Source of the DNA: Palaemon carinicauda
Taxonomy: Eukaryota; Arthropoda; Malacostraca; Decapoda; Palaemonidae
NCBI RefSeq assembly: GCF_036898095.1
Contig: NC_090731.1
Location: 137,488,788 to 137,552,787, forward strand
Direction of reading: 5' to 3'
DNA: 64,000 nt
Below are positions 1-13,208 of the stretch, one piece after another; position 1 is the first letter of the stretch, and every line of letters starts with the position of its first letter. Below the pieces are notes generated by a model. It did not search any database and had not been told where the DNA came from. It saw nothing but the letters and a program-made list of their open reading frames with translations. The position numbers and the translations under genes are program-made.

Positions 1-870
1 CGTAATTCTTAAGTGGAAAGAGTAAATGTTTGATATGACCTCATGGAAGAGATGCTTAATTTTAAGTCCTTCCTGGGAGGAATGAGTAAATGGTTGAAAT
101 ACGTCTTAAAGGAACATCTCGATGGAGGAAAAGTTGCCAAATTCGGAATCCCTGGGAGGAGAGAGTAATTGGTTGAGAGTAACTGGCTGCAAGGATGGGC
201 ACCCACACTGGAATCTGTCATAGTTATAACTAAATGATTGAAGCACTCTCGTTGAAAAGGTATATAATTTGGAATTCCTGGAAGGAAAGTGTAAATGGTT
301 GAAATATGTTGATGGATATCCATGGGAGGATAGAGTAAATAGTGGAGATAGGTAGGGGGAATCGGGATGTAATCCGGGATCTTTGGCAGGGAAGAGTCAA
401 TGCATAAGATTGGCTGGCAAAAAAATTTCATAATTCAGACATTGGGACATTTATAAAACCTCATATACGACGTAACCTTGCAAAAAGAGTTCCTTAGCAG
501 GAAGACGTAAATAGATGAGAAGGTTATCTAACGTAGAAAGGATGGCTACTGCAATGAGAGTAATCAATTTGGAAAATTGAAAGGGAAGAGTAAATGGTTG
601 AGGTAAACTGGTAAAAGTGCGTCAATTTTAAATCTCAGAGAAAAAGAAATAAATGGTTACGATGGGCTGTAAAAATGATTATCAATTTAGGATCCTTGGG
701 AGGAAGGTGTAAATTACTGAGATAAGAACAAAAAAGTAAATGGTTTAGATAAGCTAGTGGAAAGGGCGCTTACTTTCCAAAAATTGTGGATAAAAGCTTA
801 AATGGTTTCGATGGTTTTAGACTCTAAAATTTATAAGAAAAAGTAAATGGTTCTAAATGGAAGCGGCGCT
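1..870. repeat. Decayed tandem repeat, units of roughly 45-90 bp
   Basis: A core resembling GGGAGGAAAGAGTAAATGGT recurs at irregular spacing, for example near 12, 73, 151, 279, 323, 582, 695, 727 and 832. Between cores the sequence is less conserved. No credible coding frame is present. The left end is cut by the window edge. It looks like an old, degenerate minisatellite, but the exact period cannot be fixed by eye. Confidence 0.55.
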
Positions 871-1045
871 GAAGCTACACAGCTTTTCCCAGGATGAATC
901 GGCAACACGGCATTTTTGATTGTTCATGAAACGGCTAATTCTGTTAAAGTTTTCAGCAAAATGGTTAACCCTTGATTCAGGAACAAAAGGATATACGTGG
1001 CATTAGTCGTTGGCTTGAGTGTTTGCTATTACCACCCAATAACAG

Positions 1046-1053
<8 letters not shown>

Positions 1054-1115
<62 letters not shown>

Positions 1116-1190
1116 TGTATATATATGCACGTGTATAATATAAATATATTGATTTATCGATCTATCTATCTACATATACACATATATACG

Positions 1191-1239
<49 letters not shown>

Positions 1240-1250
1240 TATATATATAT

Positions 1251-1301
<51 letters not shown>
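1054..1301. repeat. (AT)n microsatellite cluster with a short (CA)n block
   Basis: Two long AT tracts (1054-1114 and 1197-1301) flank a diverged AT-rich spacer with GATCTATC-like steps. The second tract contains a CA run at about 1251-1266. Any open frames here are poly-Tyr-Ile artefacts of the repeat. Confidence 0.95.
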
Positions 1302-1302
<1 letters not shown>

Positions 1303-2651
1303 TTATCATTACGGCTGGCGAATTACATAAACTCCCGAGCTCCAAACTCACCTGTTTATTTTAACATAAATCTGTTACACTTGAAAATTGAGAAAATCTG
1401 AGAAAATTATGCAACTCCCAGACGGTAATATATAAAAACACTGAATATCCAAAGGTCTCTTACACTATTCTCAAAACAAAAATGGGTGATTATATTATAA
1501 GAAATATTAAAAAACAACCTCTTACTTCGGTTCTTAGTCAGGGATTACGAGCAAGCACTATTAGGAAATATTGGTGATTGAAATAATACACATTTTACAA
1601 AAATAAATATATTCTATAAAAAGTTAAATCTGAACAAAACCTTAGATTAAGACTAGAAAATTTTACTCTATTAAAAAATTATACAATCACTTGTTTCACT
1701 GGAAATTAATTTATAAAAATATTTATTTTGATAATTAATGAAAATAGTTAACACTTAAACACTCTAATGATTAAACACTAAATGAAATTTACATAAATGT
1801 AACAGTTACACTTACGTCTATTTGGCCACACGAGGTTACTGTACAGCTAGGGAAAATAAATACACTTCACTGTTTAACCTAAATTTACAGGGCCAGTTAA
1901 AAAAAATTATGTTAAAGAAGTTCTTAAATTAACATACTACACTTGATTTAACCTCCAAAAAATTCCTCAAATTTTGAACAACACTACACAATTTATGTTG
2001 GATCAAAACCTTATTCATGTTTGAGAGGGCACACACTAGATGCACTTGAGAGGAGAAAGGGCGTTGGCTCTTTCAAAGGTATAAGCCGAATGTCTTCTGC
2101 TGCTTATGCATTTCCAGGGTCTATATATATTTGCTTAATTCGTCTAGAATTTTCTAAATAGATCATTCTCGTGGCTTGGGAGCAAGGCTCTAGAGGCGAG
2201 GTTGCCAACGTAGTAAATTGAACAGGGGAACAAACCTTGCTTGCACGGCAACCCTCTCTCAGCTAACGCCGCCCAACTCCCTCCTCCAAACAATAAAAAA
2301 AGAGTAAATATATTTTGAAAAATTCCATGTCCATTCCAACCATGTGGAAACATAAAAATTACATAAGGCCCTCGTGTTCCTACCTGTATAGGTCATACAG
2401 CATACCTACACGAAATTTCATGAGACTTCGTAATAAAACACTTGAAATAAAAAGATAATTCTAAAAAATAACGTAAATTTACATATACTGAATTGGATGA
2501 AAAATACAATTAAATGAATGACGAAAGTCTTATGTAATTTACATAAATTTACTTAAACCTACATGAGTGAGACTCGGCTATATATCTCTTAAATACACAA
2601 ATGAAATACACGAAAATAATATTTACTTTTATGCTAGACCAGCTTCGTAAG
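1302..2651. other. AT-rich intergenic DNA, no gene recognised
   Basis: The sequence is AT-rich and dense in stops. Short motifs resembling TTTACATAAATTTAC recur between about 1330 and 2570. A more GC-rich island at 2030-2300 may be an old interspersed repeat but shows no recognisable protein or RNA. I see nothing else to annotate. Confidence 0.6.

Positions 2652-4665
<2,014 letters not shown>

Positions 4666-4748
<83 letters not shown>
4666..4748. repeat. (TC)n microsatellite
   Basis: Uninterrupted TC dinucleotide run of about 83 bp. Confidence 0.97.
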
Positions 4749-5388
<640 letters not shown>

Positions 5389-6000
5389 GTATGAATTAAC
5401 AATGAGAACATCCATTAGAGATTAAAACATTTCCACTTTAATTAGAAAATAAAACTTATTATCGCCTTATCACTCTGTTAAGAATAATAATTAAAAATTT
5501 ATCAATCATAAAATTGGTTCTGAAATAATCATAGCTTAGAAAATTAGTTTCTTTCCTGAAATGTTTTAATGAAAAAATCTTGAGGGAGATTTATCAGAAG
5601 GATTATTTATGTGATTTTACGTTCCATTATGGGTATTATGCCAAATTCATAAGCTAATTTTGTTACGTTTTGAACTAACAAGCAATTATCGCTTTTTAGG
5701 ATAAGGAAATCATACCATAAACCTTATCAATCGTACACGGACCCAATTAAGCCGACTAACCACAGGGTAGTACAGTTGGACACAAGAATTCCTGGTACAC
5801 CTTGCCCTCAAGAAGTGAACCCAGCCACACCCTTACTATACGGGGAAGTCTTGAGTTTGCTTTGCCGACCACCTCTGTAATCTCTTCATACACTATCTGC
5901 TTGGTTACACGCAGCGAAGTAAGAGTGTCACAGGGTGCAATTCTCCTGAACGAGGTGTATCAGGGGCTACTGTATCCAACTGTACCTAGTTCAATGTTTA
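5389..6000. other. Intergenic DNA up to the gap, no gene recognised
   Basis: AT-rich to about 5700, then more GC-balanced (5730-6000). An apparent frame running across the gap is only open because the Ns translate as unknown residues. There is no recognisable domain. Confidence 0.5.
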
Positions 6001-6500
6001 NNNNNNNNNNNNNNNNNNNNNNNNNNNNNNNNNNNNNNNNNNNNNNNNNNNNNNNNNNNNNNNNNNNNNNNNNNNNNNNNNNNNNNNNNNNNNNNNNNNN
6101 NNNNNNNNNNNNNNNNNNNNNNNNNNNNNNNNNNNNNNNNNNNNNNNNNNNNNNNNNNNNNNNNNNNNNNNNNNNNNNNNNNNNNNNNNNNNNNNNNNNN
6201 NNNNNNNNNNNNNNNNNNNNNNNNNNNNNNNNNNNNNNNNNNNNNNNNNNNNNNNNNNNNNNNNNNNNNNNNNNNNNNNNNNNNNNNNNNNNNNNNNNNN
6301 NNNNNNNNNNNNNNNNNNNNNNNNNNNNNNNNNNNNNNNNNNNNNNNNNNNNNNNNNNNNNNNNNNNNNNNNNNNNNNNNNNNNNNNNNNNNNNNNNNNN
6401 NNNNNNNNNNNNNNNNNNNNNNNNNNNNNNNNNNNNNNNNNNNNNNNNNNNNNNNNNNNNNNNNNNNNNNNNNNNNNNNNNNNNNNNNNNNNNNNNNNNN
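6001..6500. other. Assembly gap (500 Ns)
   Basis: Exactly 500 N bases, a conventional placeholder for an unsized scaffold gap. The true length is unknown. Confidence 0.99.
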
Positions 6501-6526
6501 CTAGCATTCACACCCTTCTTCGATGT

Positions 6527-7195
6527 AGTCCCATTATTATTATTATTATTATTAAATGCTAAGCTACAACCCTAGTTGGAAAAGCAGGATGCTATAAGCC
6601 CAGGGGCCCCAACAGGGAAAATAGCCCAGTGAGGAAAGGAAATAATGAAAAATAAAATATTTTAGGAATAGTAACAATATTCAAATAAATATTTCCTATT
6701 TAAACAATAAAAACTTTAAGAGAACAAGATGAAGAGGAACTAGATAGAAAAGTGTGCCCGAGTGTACCCTCAAGCAAGAGAACTCTAACCCAAGGGAGTG
6801 TAAGACCATGGTACAGAGGCTATGGCACTACCCAAGACTAGAGAACAATGGTTTGATTTTGGAGTGTCCTTCTCCTAGAAGAGCTGCTTACCATAGCTAA
6901 AGAGTCTCTTCTACCCTTACCAAGAGGAAAGTAGCCACTGAACAATTACAGTGCAGTAGTTAGCCCCTTGGGTGAAGAAGAATTGTCTAGTAATCACAGT
7001 GTTGTCAGGTGTATGAGGACAGAGGAGAATCTGTAAAGAATAGGCCAGACTATTTGGTGTCTGTGTAGGCAAAGGGAAAGAACCGTAACCAGAGAGAAGG
7101 GTCCTATGTAGTACTGTCTGGCCAGTCAAAGGACCCCATAACTCTCTAGCGGTAGTATCTCAACGGGCGGCTGGTGCCCAGGCCAACCTACTACC
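6527..7195 (-). mobile_element. SINE-like repeat with LINE-derived tail, copy 1
   Basis: The element reads on the minus strand. It starts at 7195 with a GGTAGTAGGTTGG-type head and ends at its 3' tail in an (ATT)n run at 6527-6552. The same sequence recurs at 61977-62638, 62757-63367, 63637-64000 and, as tail only, at 22409-22700. Its last ~150 bp match the 3' UTR of the LINE at 56208-57575, including the box TAGCCCAGTGAGGAAAGGAA and the terminal CTAGGGTT...TAGCTTAGC. This suggests a non-autonomous element mobilised by that LINE. No clean tRNA-type A/B box pair is visible, so 'SINE' is an inference. No protein is encoded. Confidence 0.75.
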
Positions 7196-8530
7196 ATCTT
7201 CTCATCGAAGGTCTGGTGTTTAACGCCCTATAATACTCCTCGGTTCTTGATGACTTCCTAGGCTCTGATTTCGTGCTCTTCTCAACAGTCCGAGAAGAAG
7301 CACTGGACTTGCTTCCACTTCACCAATCCTTGCTACTGGTTAATCCAAAGTAGGACGATGGGGTCGGAGTAGCGTTCACTGGTACTGCTCTCCACTCAGG
7401 AGGAGTCTGGATGGAGGTGGTCTCCCTCCCAGGGCTTCGGGCAGTAGCTGTCTTTTGGACAGGTGATCTGTGCTTCGGCGGCACCTGTTACCCACACTGA
7501 GTGACAATAGTGGTGGCCGAGCCATAGCGTAGGCACAGATTGTCTTGAAACTTCTAGACCGTTCTATAGTTACCCTCAGTTGCTGCTTCTCCAGATCATT
7601 GTGGAATGTCTAGTCCTCGGGGAAGCTGTATAGTTTTGTTTTTCTTTGGATTCTTTAGAGAAAAAGTCTTCTCCCTAGCACCATTCCCAAGGGAAACACC
7701 TTTTGGTTGCTGCCTATCCAGATTGTCATAGAAATTCTAGACCGTCTTACAGACACCTTTAGTGTCTGCGGGAAAGCTGCGTATTCTTCAGTCTTCCTTC
7801 GGAGGCTTCAGAGGGAGAATCTTCTCCCAGGGACCCTTCCCAAGGGAAACACCCTTTTTTTTCTGCTTCTCCAGATTGTCATGGAAATTTTAGAATATCT
7901 TACAGACACCTCAAGTGTCTACGAGCTAGCTGCATAGTGTCCAGTCTTGCTTTGGAGGGAGAGTCACCCAGGTGCCCTTCCCGAGGATAGAGCCCTTCAG
8001 TTCCTGCATCTGCAGTTCGTCTTGGAACTTTTATTCCCTCATGCAGCTACTTCCAGTGTCTTCAGATCACCCTGCGGAGTCTTCAGTCCGGCTTCGAACG
8101 CTTCGTGGACAGTTGTGCCCCTGAGCTTCTTCCTGAGGAAAGTACCCTTTGGTTCCTGCTTTTCTAGATAGGAGATCTAGTAAGCAAGTGTCTGACCCTT
8201 GCCACTGTTGCAGGAGTTGTCGTTCGTAGTATTGCTCTTCGGAGCATGATCATTAGGTTGTATCTCAACCTTCGCCATCCGGCCTCTTCGGAGGCAGATT
8301 GTAGACGCGCCTCTCATAGCCAGTCTACTTTTTCCTAACCTTCAGGAGATGACTCACTAGTATGTTCTTCTAGACACTCCTCTTCCAGTTGCTTGTCTTC
8401 CAAGGCCTCATCCAGAAGATTCACCTGCAGGGAATTCATCTCTTTAGGTCTCTCTTCTACTAGAAGACTCTGCTTTTCATTTGCCATGGTCATACAGTCA
8501 GTTAGGCTTCAGAATTTCTTGATACTTTAG
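7196..8530 (+). pseudogene. Decayed DIRS ORF1 region (element F, left part)
   Basis: The sequence is codon-like in composition (rich in CCT, TCT and TTCGG boxes) and resembles the ORF1 region of element B at 18.5-20.7 kb, but no frame longer than about 80 codons survives. It ends where element A begins. The DIRS remnant right of A (15314-15950) carries the recombinase start, ICR and right end. The simplest reading is one old element, F, into which A inserted. The left end of F is not visible. Identification as ORF1 rests on composition and context, not on a conserved domain. Confidence 0.4.
7577..8170 (+). repeat. Minisatellite, about four units of ~125-155 bp
   Basis: Units begin at about 7577, 7701, 7854 and 7995. 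Each starts with a TTGCTGCTTCTCCAGAT-like box and ends in CCCAAGGGAAACACCCTT-like sequence. The units are diverged and vary in length, so they are old. A fifth partial unit starts near 8150. Confidence 0.65.
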
Positions 8531-8716
8531 TTTGTTCCGTAACCGAAATACAAACCACGCTATTTACAAAGGGTATTACTTTTAGCGCAGCTGAAATGAC
8601 GAGCCAATAGTTTTTAACGAGGGTTAATTACCCCCGCGCTAGTTAGCGGGGGGTGGGGAAGGGTAGCTTGCTACCCCTCCCCCCTCCACACACCGGTGAC
8701 TTGCTTCACTTCACTT
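8531..8716 (+). repeat. Left inverted terminal repeat of DIRS A
   Basis: Starts TTTGTTCCGTAACCGAAATA. From 8556 on it is the reverse complement of 15104-15275. The first ~43 bp are instead matched by the left half of the ICR. It contains a 16-bp hairpin (8661-8676, GGGTAGC/GCTACCC). A matching hairpin occurs in the right repeat, and a related stem in element D. Confidence 0.9.
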
Positions 8717-8841
8717 TTGGCTCGGCGGTGATCAGACGTGTCTGTTCATCGCCTTCGTGACAGCCTTTAATTTTCTGCTTTTTCTTTTCAGCTTGTGTGA
8801 TTGGTTGGAAGTTGACCTTCAGTTATTTTCTTTTATTTAAT

Positions 8842-11539
8842 ATGCGTACATGCCCTGGAGTTGCCGGCCGTCCTTGTGGGACTTTCATGTCGGACGTGAT
8901 TACGGATCCTCACACCCTCTGCCCTCAATGTCGGGGCCGACGGTGCGACCAGGATAACATGTGCCGTGAGTGCAGGGAGTGGTCTGCCTCCCAGTGGGAG
9001 AGGTTTGGCCGTCGGCGTAAGAAGAAGTCCAAGAGAGACCGTTCTCCTCCGGGGTTAGCCTTGAAGGAGGAAGGTTCTCGGGTCTCTTCTTCCGCCGCCC
9101 AAACCTCCTCCGAAGCTCCCCCTCGTCCGCCTCCTAAGGAGAGTCATCCGAGTGGGAGCGCAGGCCCTTGTTCTGTTTCCCTACCTTCGGTGGGGGGAGA
9201 GGGCGTCGCCTCCCATAGCGAGGTGGTTCCCCCTCCTCCTCCGGGGGAGGTTATTGATAATAATGCCTTATCCAGTGATGATCTTTTACAGATTTGGTCG
9301 TCCCTGGGGCTTGAGAGCTTGCCCTCCAGGGTCGCTCTTATTGACCTTGTCTCGTTGGGGGCCGCTGTTAAACAGTCGCCGGTGGTAGCGGAGGTAGACC
9401 CTCTGTCTATTGTCGACGTCGTGGTGACAGAGGCCTCCGACGTGGCTGGGCCTTCCGACGCAGGTGCTGTTGCTGGTGATGGTGCTCTAGGCTCTCCTCC
9501 TCCTTCCGTGCATCCTTCGAAGGGGGAAGTGAGTCCTTCGGTTTCGACTGCTGCCCAGCTTCCTTCTGAGGGAAGTGTTTTGACGGAGACTCCCCTTCGG
9601 AGGACCGATGGTCCCGACGATCTCCCCCGAGGCCGCCTCCGCCGTAAGGCTCACCGCCCTCTACGTCACAAGGGCCTCCCTTCCCCTTACATGGGGACTA
9701 AGAGGCGCCTTTTTGGGTCTTCGTCCTCCGGGGGGGACTCTCCTCGTCAGCCTCAACCGACTGCTCCGCCCTCCTTGAACCTCTCTGCAGACCGCCGTGA
9801 ACTATGGTCGCGCGACCATAGTTCACGGCAAATTCCACAGCCGGTGGTAGCAGCAGGGACGCGTGCTCCTAGACGGCACTCGGGATCACCTCCATCCAAG
9901 CACCGGTTGGTATTGCAGGACGAAGACAGGTCAGTACAGCATTCTTCCCCACCTTCTTTTCAGGCAGGTACCGTCGTGTCCACTCCAAAGGATCGCCCGA
10001 TCCCTTTCACCTTAGCGAGGATTTCGGACTCTGTGTCCTTTGAGCAGCAGACTTGGTTTGGTCCGCTGGCACGGGCGTTAGTGAGGGTTATGAAACCAGC
10101 ACTCGCCGGCCAGGGTAACAAACCAGCGGCTGTCTCTCCTACGCTGAAGAGAAAGAGAGGAGTGGACTTCGTGGTGACTTCCCCCAGGGCGAAGTTGGTT
10201 CCCAAGAGGTCGGTCTCGAGGGTCCCCTCTCCTGCACGAGTACTCTCTCCTTCTCCCGTGGACGAGGCCTTTCCGTCCTCAGGTGAGTCCAGTGGGGCGG
10301 TAGTCTTCCCCTCGGCACCAGGGGGGGAGACTTCGCTTCAGGCAGGAGAATTGTCTCGTGAGGAAGGGGCCCCTCGAACCTCGTTGTTGGGATCCTGTAT
10401 CCCTCCCAGGAGGGAACCCAAGGATTCCAAGACCATCCCTAAATCCTCTGCAAGGATTCGTCAGGAACCCACGACTACCCAGGGGAATGTCCACGTATCA
10501 CCCCAGGAAGAGATTCCTGGGGCAGGAGACTTAGTTGCCAGCCCGCAGGGAGGAGAACAGCAAGAGTCCGAACATGCCTTCTGGCAGGTCCTAAGCCTGA
10601 TAAGGCAACTTAACAGTCTTACGGATCCAGTCATCCCCCCCCCGTGAAGGTAAAGACACGATTCTGGATGAAGTGTTTGACGTTCGGAAGGCCCCTAAGA
10701 CCAGTGCAGCTCTGCCCTGGTCTCGGGGGCTGAAGAGTGCCAGAGCTAGGGCCAATGCTCAGCTCGCACTTCTTGCCTCCTCCAGTCGTTCCACTGCCGG
10801 GAACAAACTCATCCCTCCTTCTCGCCTTCAGCAGAGGAGGTATTTCGAGATCCTGGGTGAGCACAACCTCGCTCTTCCTCTCCATCACTCTGTGGAGGAG
10901 CTGGCGAAGGGAGTTCCCTTGGAGAAACTCTCTGCCCGGCAGGTGTCGTTCTCGGCGGCAGAGATCCTTAACCACGAGAAGGTCGCTAAGTGTGCCATGC
11001 AGGCCACTTCGTGGCTGGACTTCTGGTTAGGATCTCTGGGCATCCTATTGCGATCAGAGGACTTGTCCAAGGAGACCAATAGGAAGGCCCTAGAGACCTT
11101 CTTGCTCTCGGGCACCCGCTCCATCGAGTTTTTGGCGCACCAGGTTACCACCCTGTGGGCCAACTCGGTGTTGAAGCGTCGCGATGCTGTGTCCGAGAGA
11201 TTCCATCCAAAGGTCCCCGCCGTAGATGTGTGTAGGCTCCGACATGCCTCCCTCCTGGGGGAGAGCCTGTTTGAGCCTCAAGACTTGGAGCGAACGGCTG
11301 AGAGGTGGAGGAAATCCAGCACGGACTCCCTCCTCCACAGGGCCCTTACAACTCGGCCCTATAAGCCTCCAGCCCCGCCACAACAGCAGCAACAGCCTCG
11401 TAAGGCTCCCAAACAGGCACCGGCAGCTAAGAAAGTGGTGTCTAAGCCCCAGCCCTTTCCAGCCAAGGTCAAGAGGGGCGGTAAGTCCTCCAGGGGAGGC
11501 AAGACTTCTAGGGGTGGCGGCCGCGGCCGCAAGCCCTAG
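8842..11539 (+). CDS. DIRS A ORF1, gag-like protein, one frameshift
   Basis: ORF1 should encode the structural (gag-like) protein packaging the element's RNA. The start at 8842 is chosen over an upstream in-frame ATG at 8797 because the conserved protein begins there in copies A, C and E. The N-terminus holds a Cys-rich module (HTLCPQCRGRRC...MCRECREW, residues ~28-50) followed by a Lys/Arg tract. A long Ser/Pro-rich middle follows. The C-terminal third (10673 on) has a conserved helical region with QRRYFEIL, SATSWLDFWLG-like and NSVLKRRDAV boxes and ends in a Gly/Arg/Lys-rich basic tail. The frame breaks at a nine-C run (10633-10641), giving a stop at 10645. A one-base indel or sequencing error there would explain it. 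It overlaps the open frame of ORF2. Confidence 0.8.
9794..9829. repeat. Perfect 36-bp palindrome inside DIRS A ORF1
   Basis: The 16-bp arm GCCGTGAACTATGGTC, centre GCGC and exact reverse-complement arm form an uninterrupted palindrome. It lies in frame in ORF1 and encodes Arg-Glu-Leu-Trp-Ser-Arg-Asp-His-Ser-type residues. At the aligned place the related element D (about 31860) has no such palindrome. Confidence 0.9.
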
Positions 11540-13208
11540 GGGTGGCAGTCCCCCTGCGTGTCCACCTGTGGGGGGATGCCTTCAGCGTTGCGTCCGCAGG
11601 TGGCAACATCACGGGGCCGATGCTTGGACGGTCTCAGTGATCGGCCTAGGTTATCGCGTCCCGTTCACGTCATCTCAACCTCCCCTGACAGCGAATCCAG
11701 TGTCGTTGAGCTCCTATGCCATGGGATCGGCAAAGGGGCTGGCCCTTCAGGCCGAAGTCGAGACCATGTTCGAGAAGGGTGCTCTCCAGGAGGTCGTGGA
11801 CGGCTCTCCAGGCTTCTTCAGTCGACTCTTTCTTGTAAAGAAGGCTACTGGAGGCTGGAGACCCGTCATCGATCTCTCGGCTCTGAACAGGTTTGTCAAA
11901 CAAACCCGGTTCAGCATGGAGACAGCAGACACGGTCAGACTTGCGGTGAGACCACAAGACTTCATGTGTACACTGGATCTAAAGGATGCGTACTTCCAGA
12001 TCCCAATCCATCCGTCTTCCAGGAAGTACCTGAGATTCTGCCTAGACAACAAGATCTACCAGTTCAAGGTGCTGTGTTTCGGTCTCTCCACAGCTCCTCA
12101 GGTGTTCACCAGAGTGTTCACCCTGATTTCGACTTGGGCGCACAGGAACGGCATTCGTCTCCTTCGTTACCTAGACGATTGGCTGATCCTAGCAGACTCT
12201 GAGTCGACCCTTCTTCGACACCGAGACAGGCTTCTAGATCTTTGCCAGGATCTGGGGATCGTGGTAAACCTCGAGAAGTCCTCTCTGCAGCCGTCCCAAC
12301 GACTGGTTTATCTAGGCATGCTAATAGACACCAATCTCCACAAAGCCTTTCCATCAGACGACCGGATAGCAAGGCTGAGGAGGGTGGCGGAACCTTTCCT
12401 CAGGCGAAAAGAACTCCCCGCCCAATCGTGGTTGCGTCTCTTAGGCTACCTATCCTCCCTGGCCCGTCTGGTTCCAAACAGCCGCCTCAGGATGAAATCC
12501 CTTCAATGGCGGCTCAAGTCCCGGTGGAATCAAGGATCCGATTCCCCGGACATTCTGATCCCAATGGGGTCTCTGGAACAGACGGACTTGCGGTGGTGGC
12601 TGGCCGACGAGAACCTGCGAAAGGGAGTGAGTCTTCTCGTCCTCCCCCCGGAATTGACTCTGTTTTCGGACGCGTCAAAAGAAGGGTGGGGGGCGCACGT
12701 TCTGAACCAGAGAGCCTCAGGCCTTTGTTCAGAATCAGAAAAGTGCCTACACATCAACCTGCTAGAATTGAAGGCCGTCTTTCTGGCCCTTCAACAGTTC
12801 CAACGGTTCCTGGCAGGTCACTCCGTGGTGGTGATGAGCGACAACACCACGGTAGTGGCTTATATCAACAAGCAGGGAGGCACTTTTTCGCAACAGCTAT
12901 CCCATCTTGCAGTAGAGACTCTGAGGTGGACCGAAACCCACTCGATAACACTATCAGCTCGCTTCATTCCTGGCAAGAGGAATGTGCTCGCCGACAGTCT
13001 GAGCAGGGCTTCGCAGATAGTTAGTACCGAGTGGTCTTTGGATCCTCAGATAGCCAACAAAGTCCTGACTTCGTGGGGTTCCCCGACGGTGGACTTGTTC
13101 GCGACAGCCTTGAACTTCAAGCTGCCCCTGTACTGCTCACCAGTCCCGGACCCCAAGGCACTCTGGCAAGATGCTTTCCAGCAACGGTGGGACAACATCG
13201 ACGTGTAA
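11226..13208 (+). CDS. DIRS A ORF2, reverse transcriptase-RNase H, methyltransferase-like tail truncated
   Basis: This enzyme copies the element's RNA into DNA in a cytoplasmic or nuclear particle. The RT domain shows GWRPVIDLSALN, LDLKDAYFQIP, CFGLSTAPQVF and the catalytic YLDDW (YLDD at 12168-12179, residues ~315-318). RNase H follows with its acidic residues in FSDASKEGWG (Asp at 12669), LLELKAV, MSDNTTV and LADSLSR. The frame is open for 660 codons; the conserved part begins at about residue 115 (PPVGGCLQ), so translation may start by overlap or frameshift from ORF1, whose frame is -1 relative to it. It ends at TAA 13206-13208, where elements C and E have a Tyr codon and continue through a PPF-containing, Dam-methyltransferase-like region. 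The following codons remain conserved. The same TAA is in element D. Confidence 0.92.
   Translation: MCVGSDMPPSWGRACLSLKTWSERLRGGGNPARTPSSTGPLQLGPISLQPRHNSSNSLVRLPNRHRQLRKWCLSPSPFQPRSRGAVSPPGEARLLGVAAAAASPRGGSPPACPPVGGCLQRCVRRWQHHGADAWTVSVIGLGYRVPFTSSQPPLTANPVSLSSYAMGSAKGLALQAEVETMFEKGALQEVVDGSPGFFSRLFLVKKATGGWRPVIDLSALNRFVKQTRFSMETADTVRLAVRPQDFMCTLDLKDAYFQIPIHPSSRKYLRFCLDNKIYQFKVLCFGLSTAPQVFTRVFTLISTWAHRNGIRLLRYLDDWLILADSESTLLRHRDRLLDLCQDLGIVVNLEKSSLQPSQRLVYLGMLIDTNLHKAFPSDDRIARLRRVAEPFLRRKELPAQSWLRLLGYLSSLARLVPNSRLRMKSLQWRLKSRWNQGSDSPDILIPMGSLEQTDLRWWLADENLRKGVSLLVLPPELTLFSDASKEGWGAHVLNQRASGLCSESEKCLHINLLELKAVFLALQQFQRFLAGHSVVVMSDNTTVVAYINKQGGTFSQQLSHLAVETLRWTETHSITLSARFIPGKRNVLADSLSRASQIVSTEWSLDPQIANKVLTSWGSPTVDLFATALNFKLPLYCSPVPDPKALWQDAFQQRWDNIDV

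Noticed and set aside
5802..6575. A 257-codon frame across the assembly gap
   Set aside because: It is open only because Ns cannot form stops; the flanking parts have no recognisable domain.
10631..11392. Minus-strand frames of ~90-115 codons opposite ORF1 and ORF2 of DIRS A
   Set aside because: They are antisense shadows of GC-rich coding sequence; no domain, and they are not conserved in the other copies.
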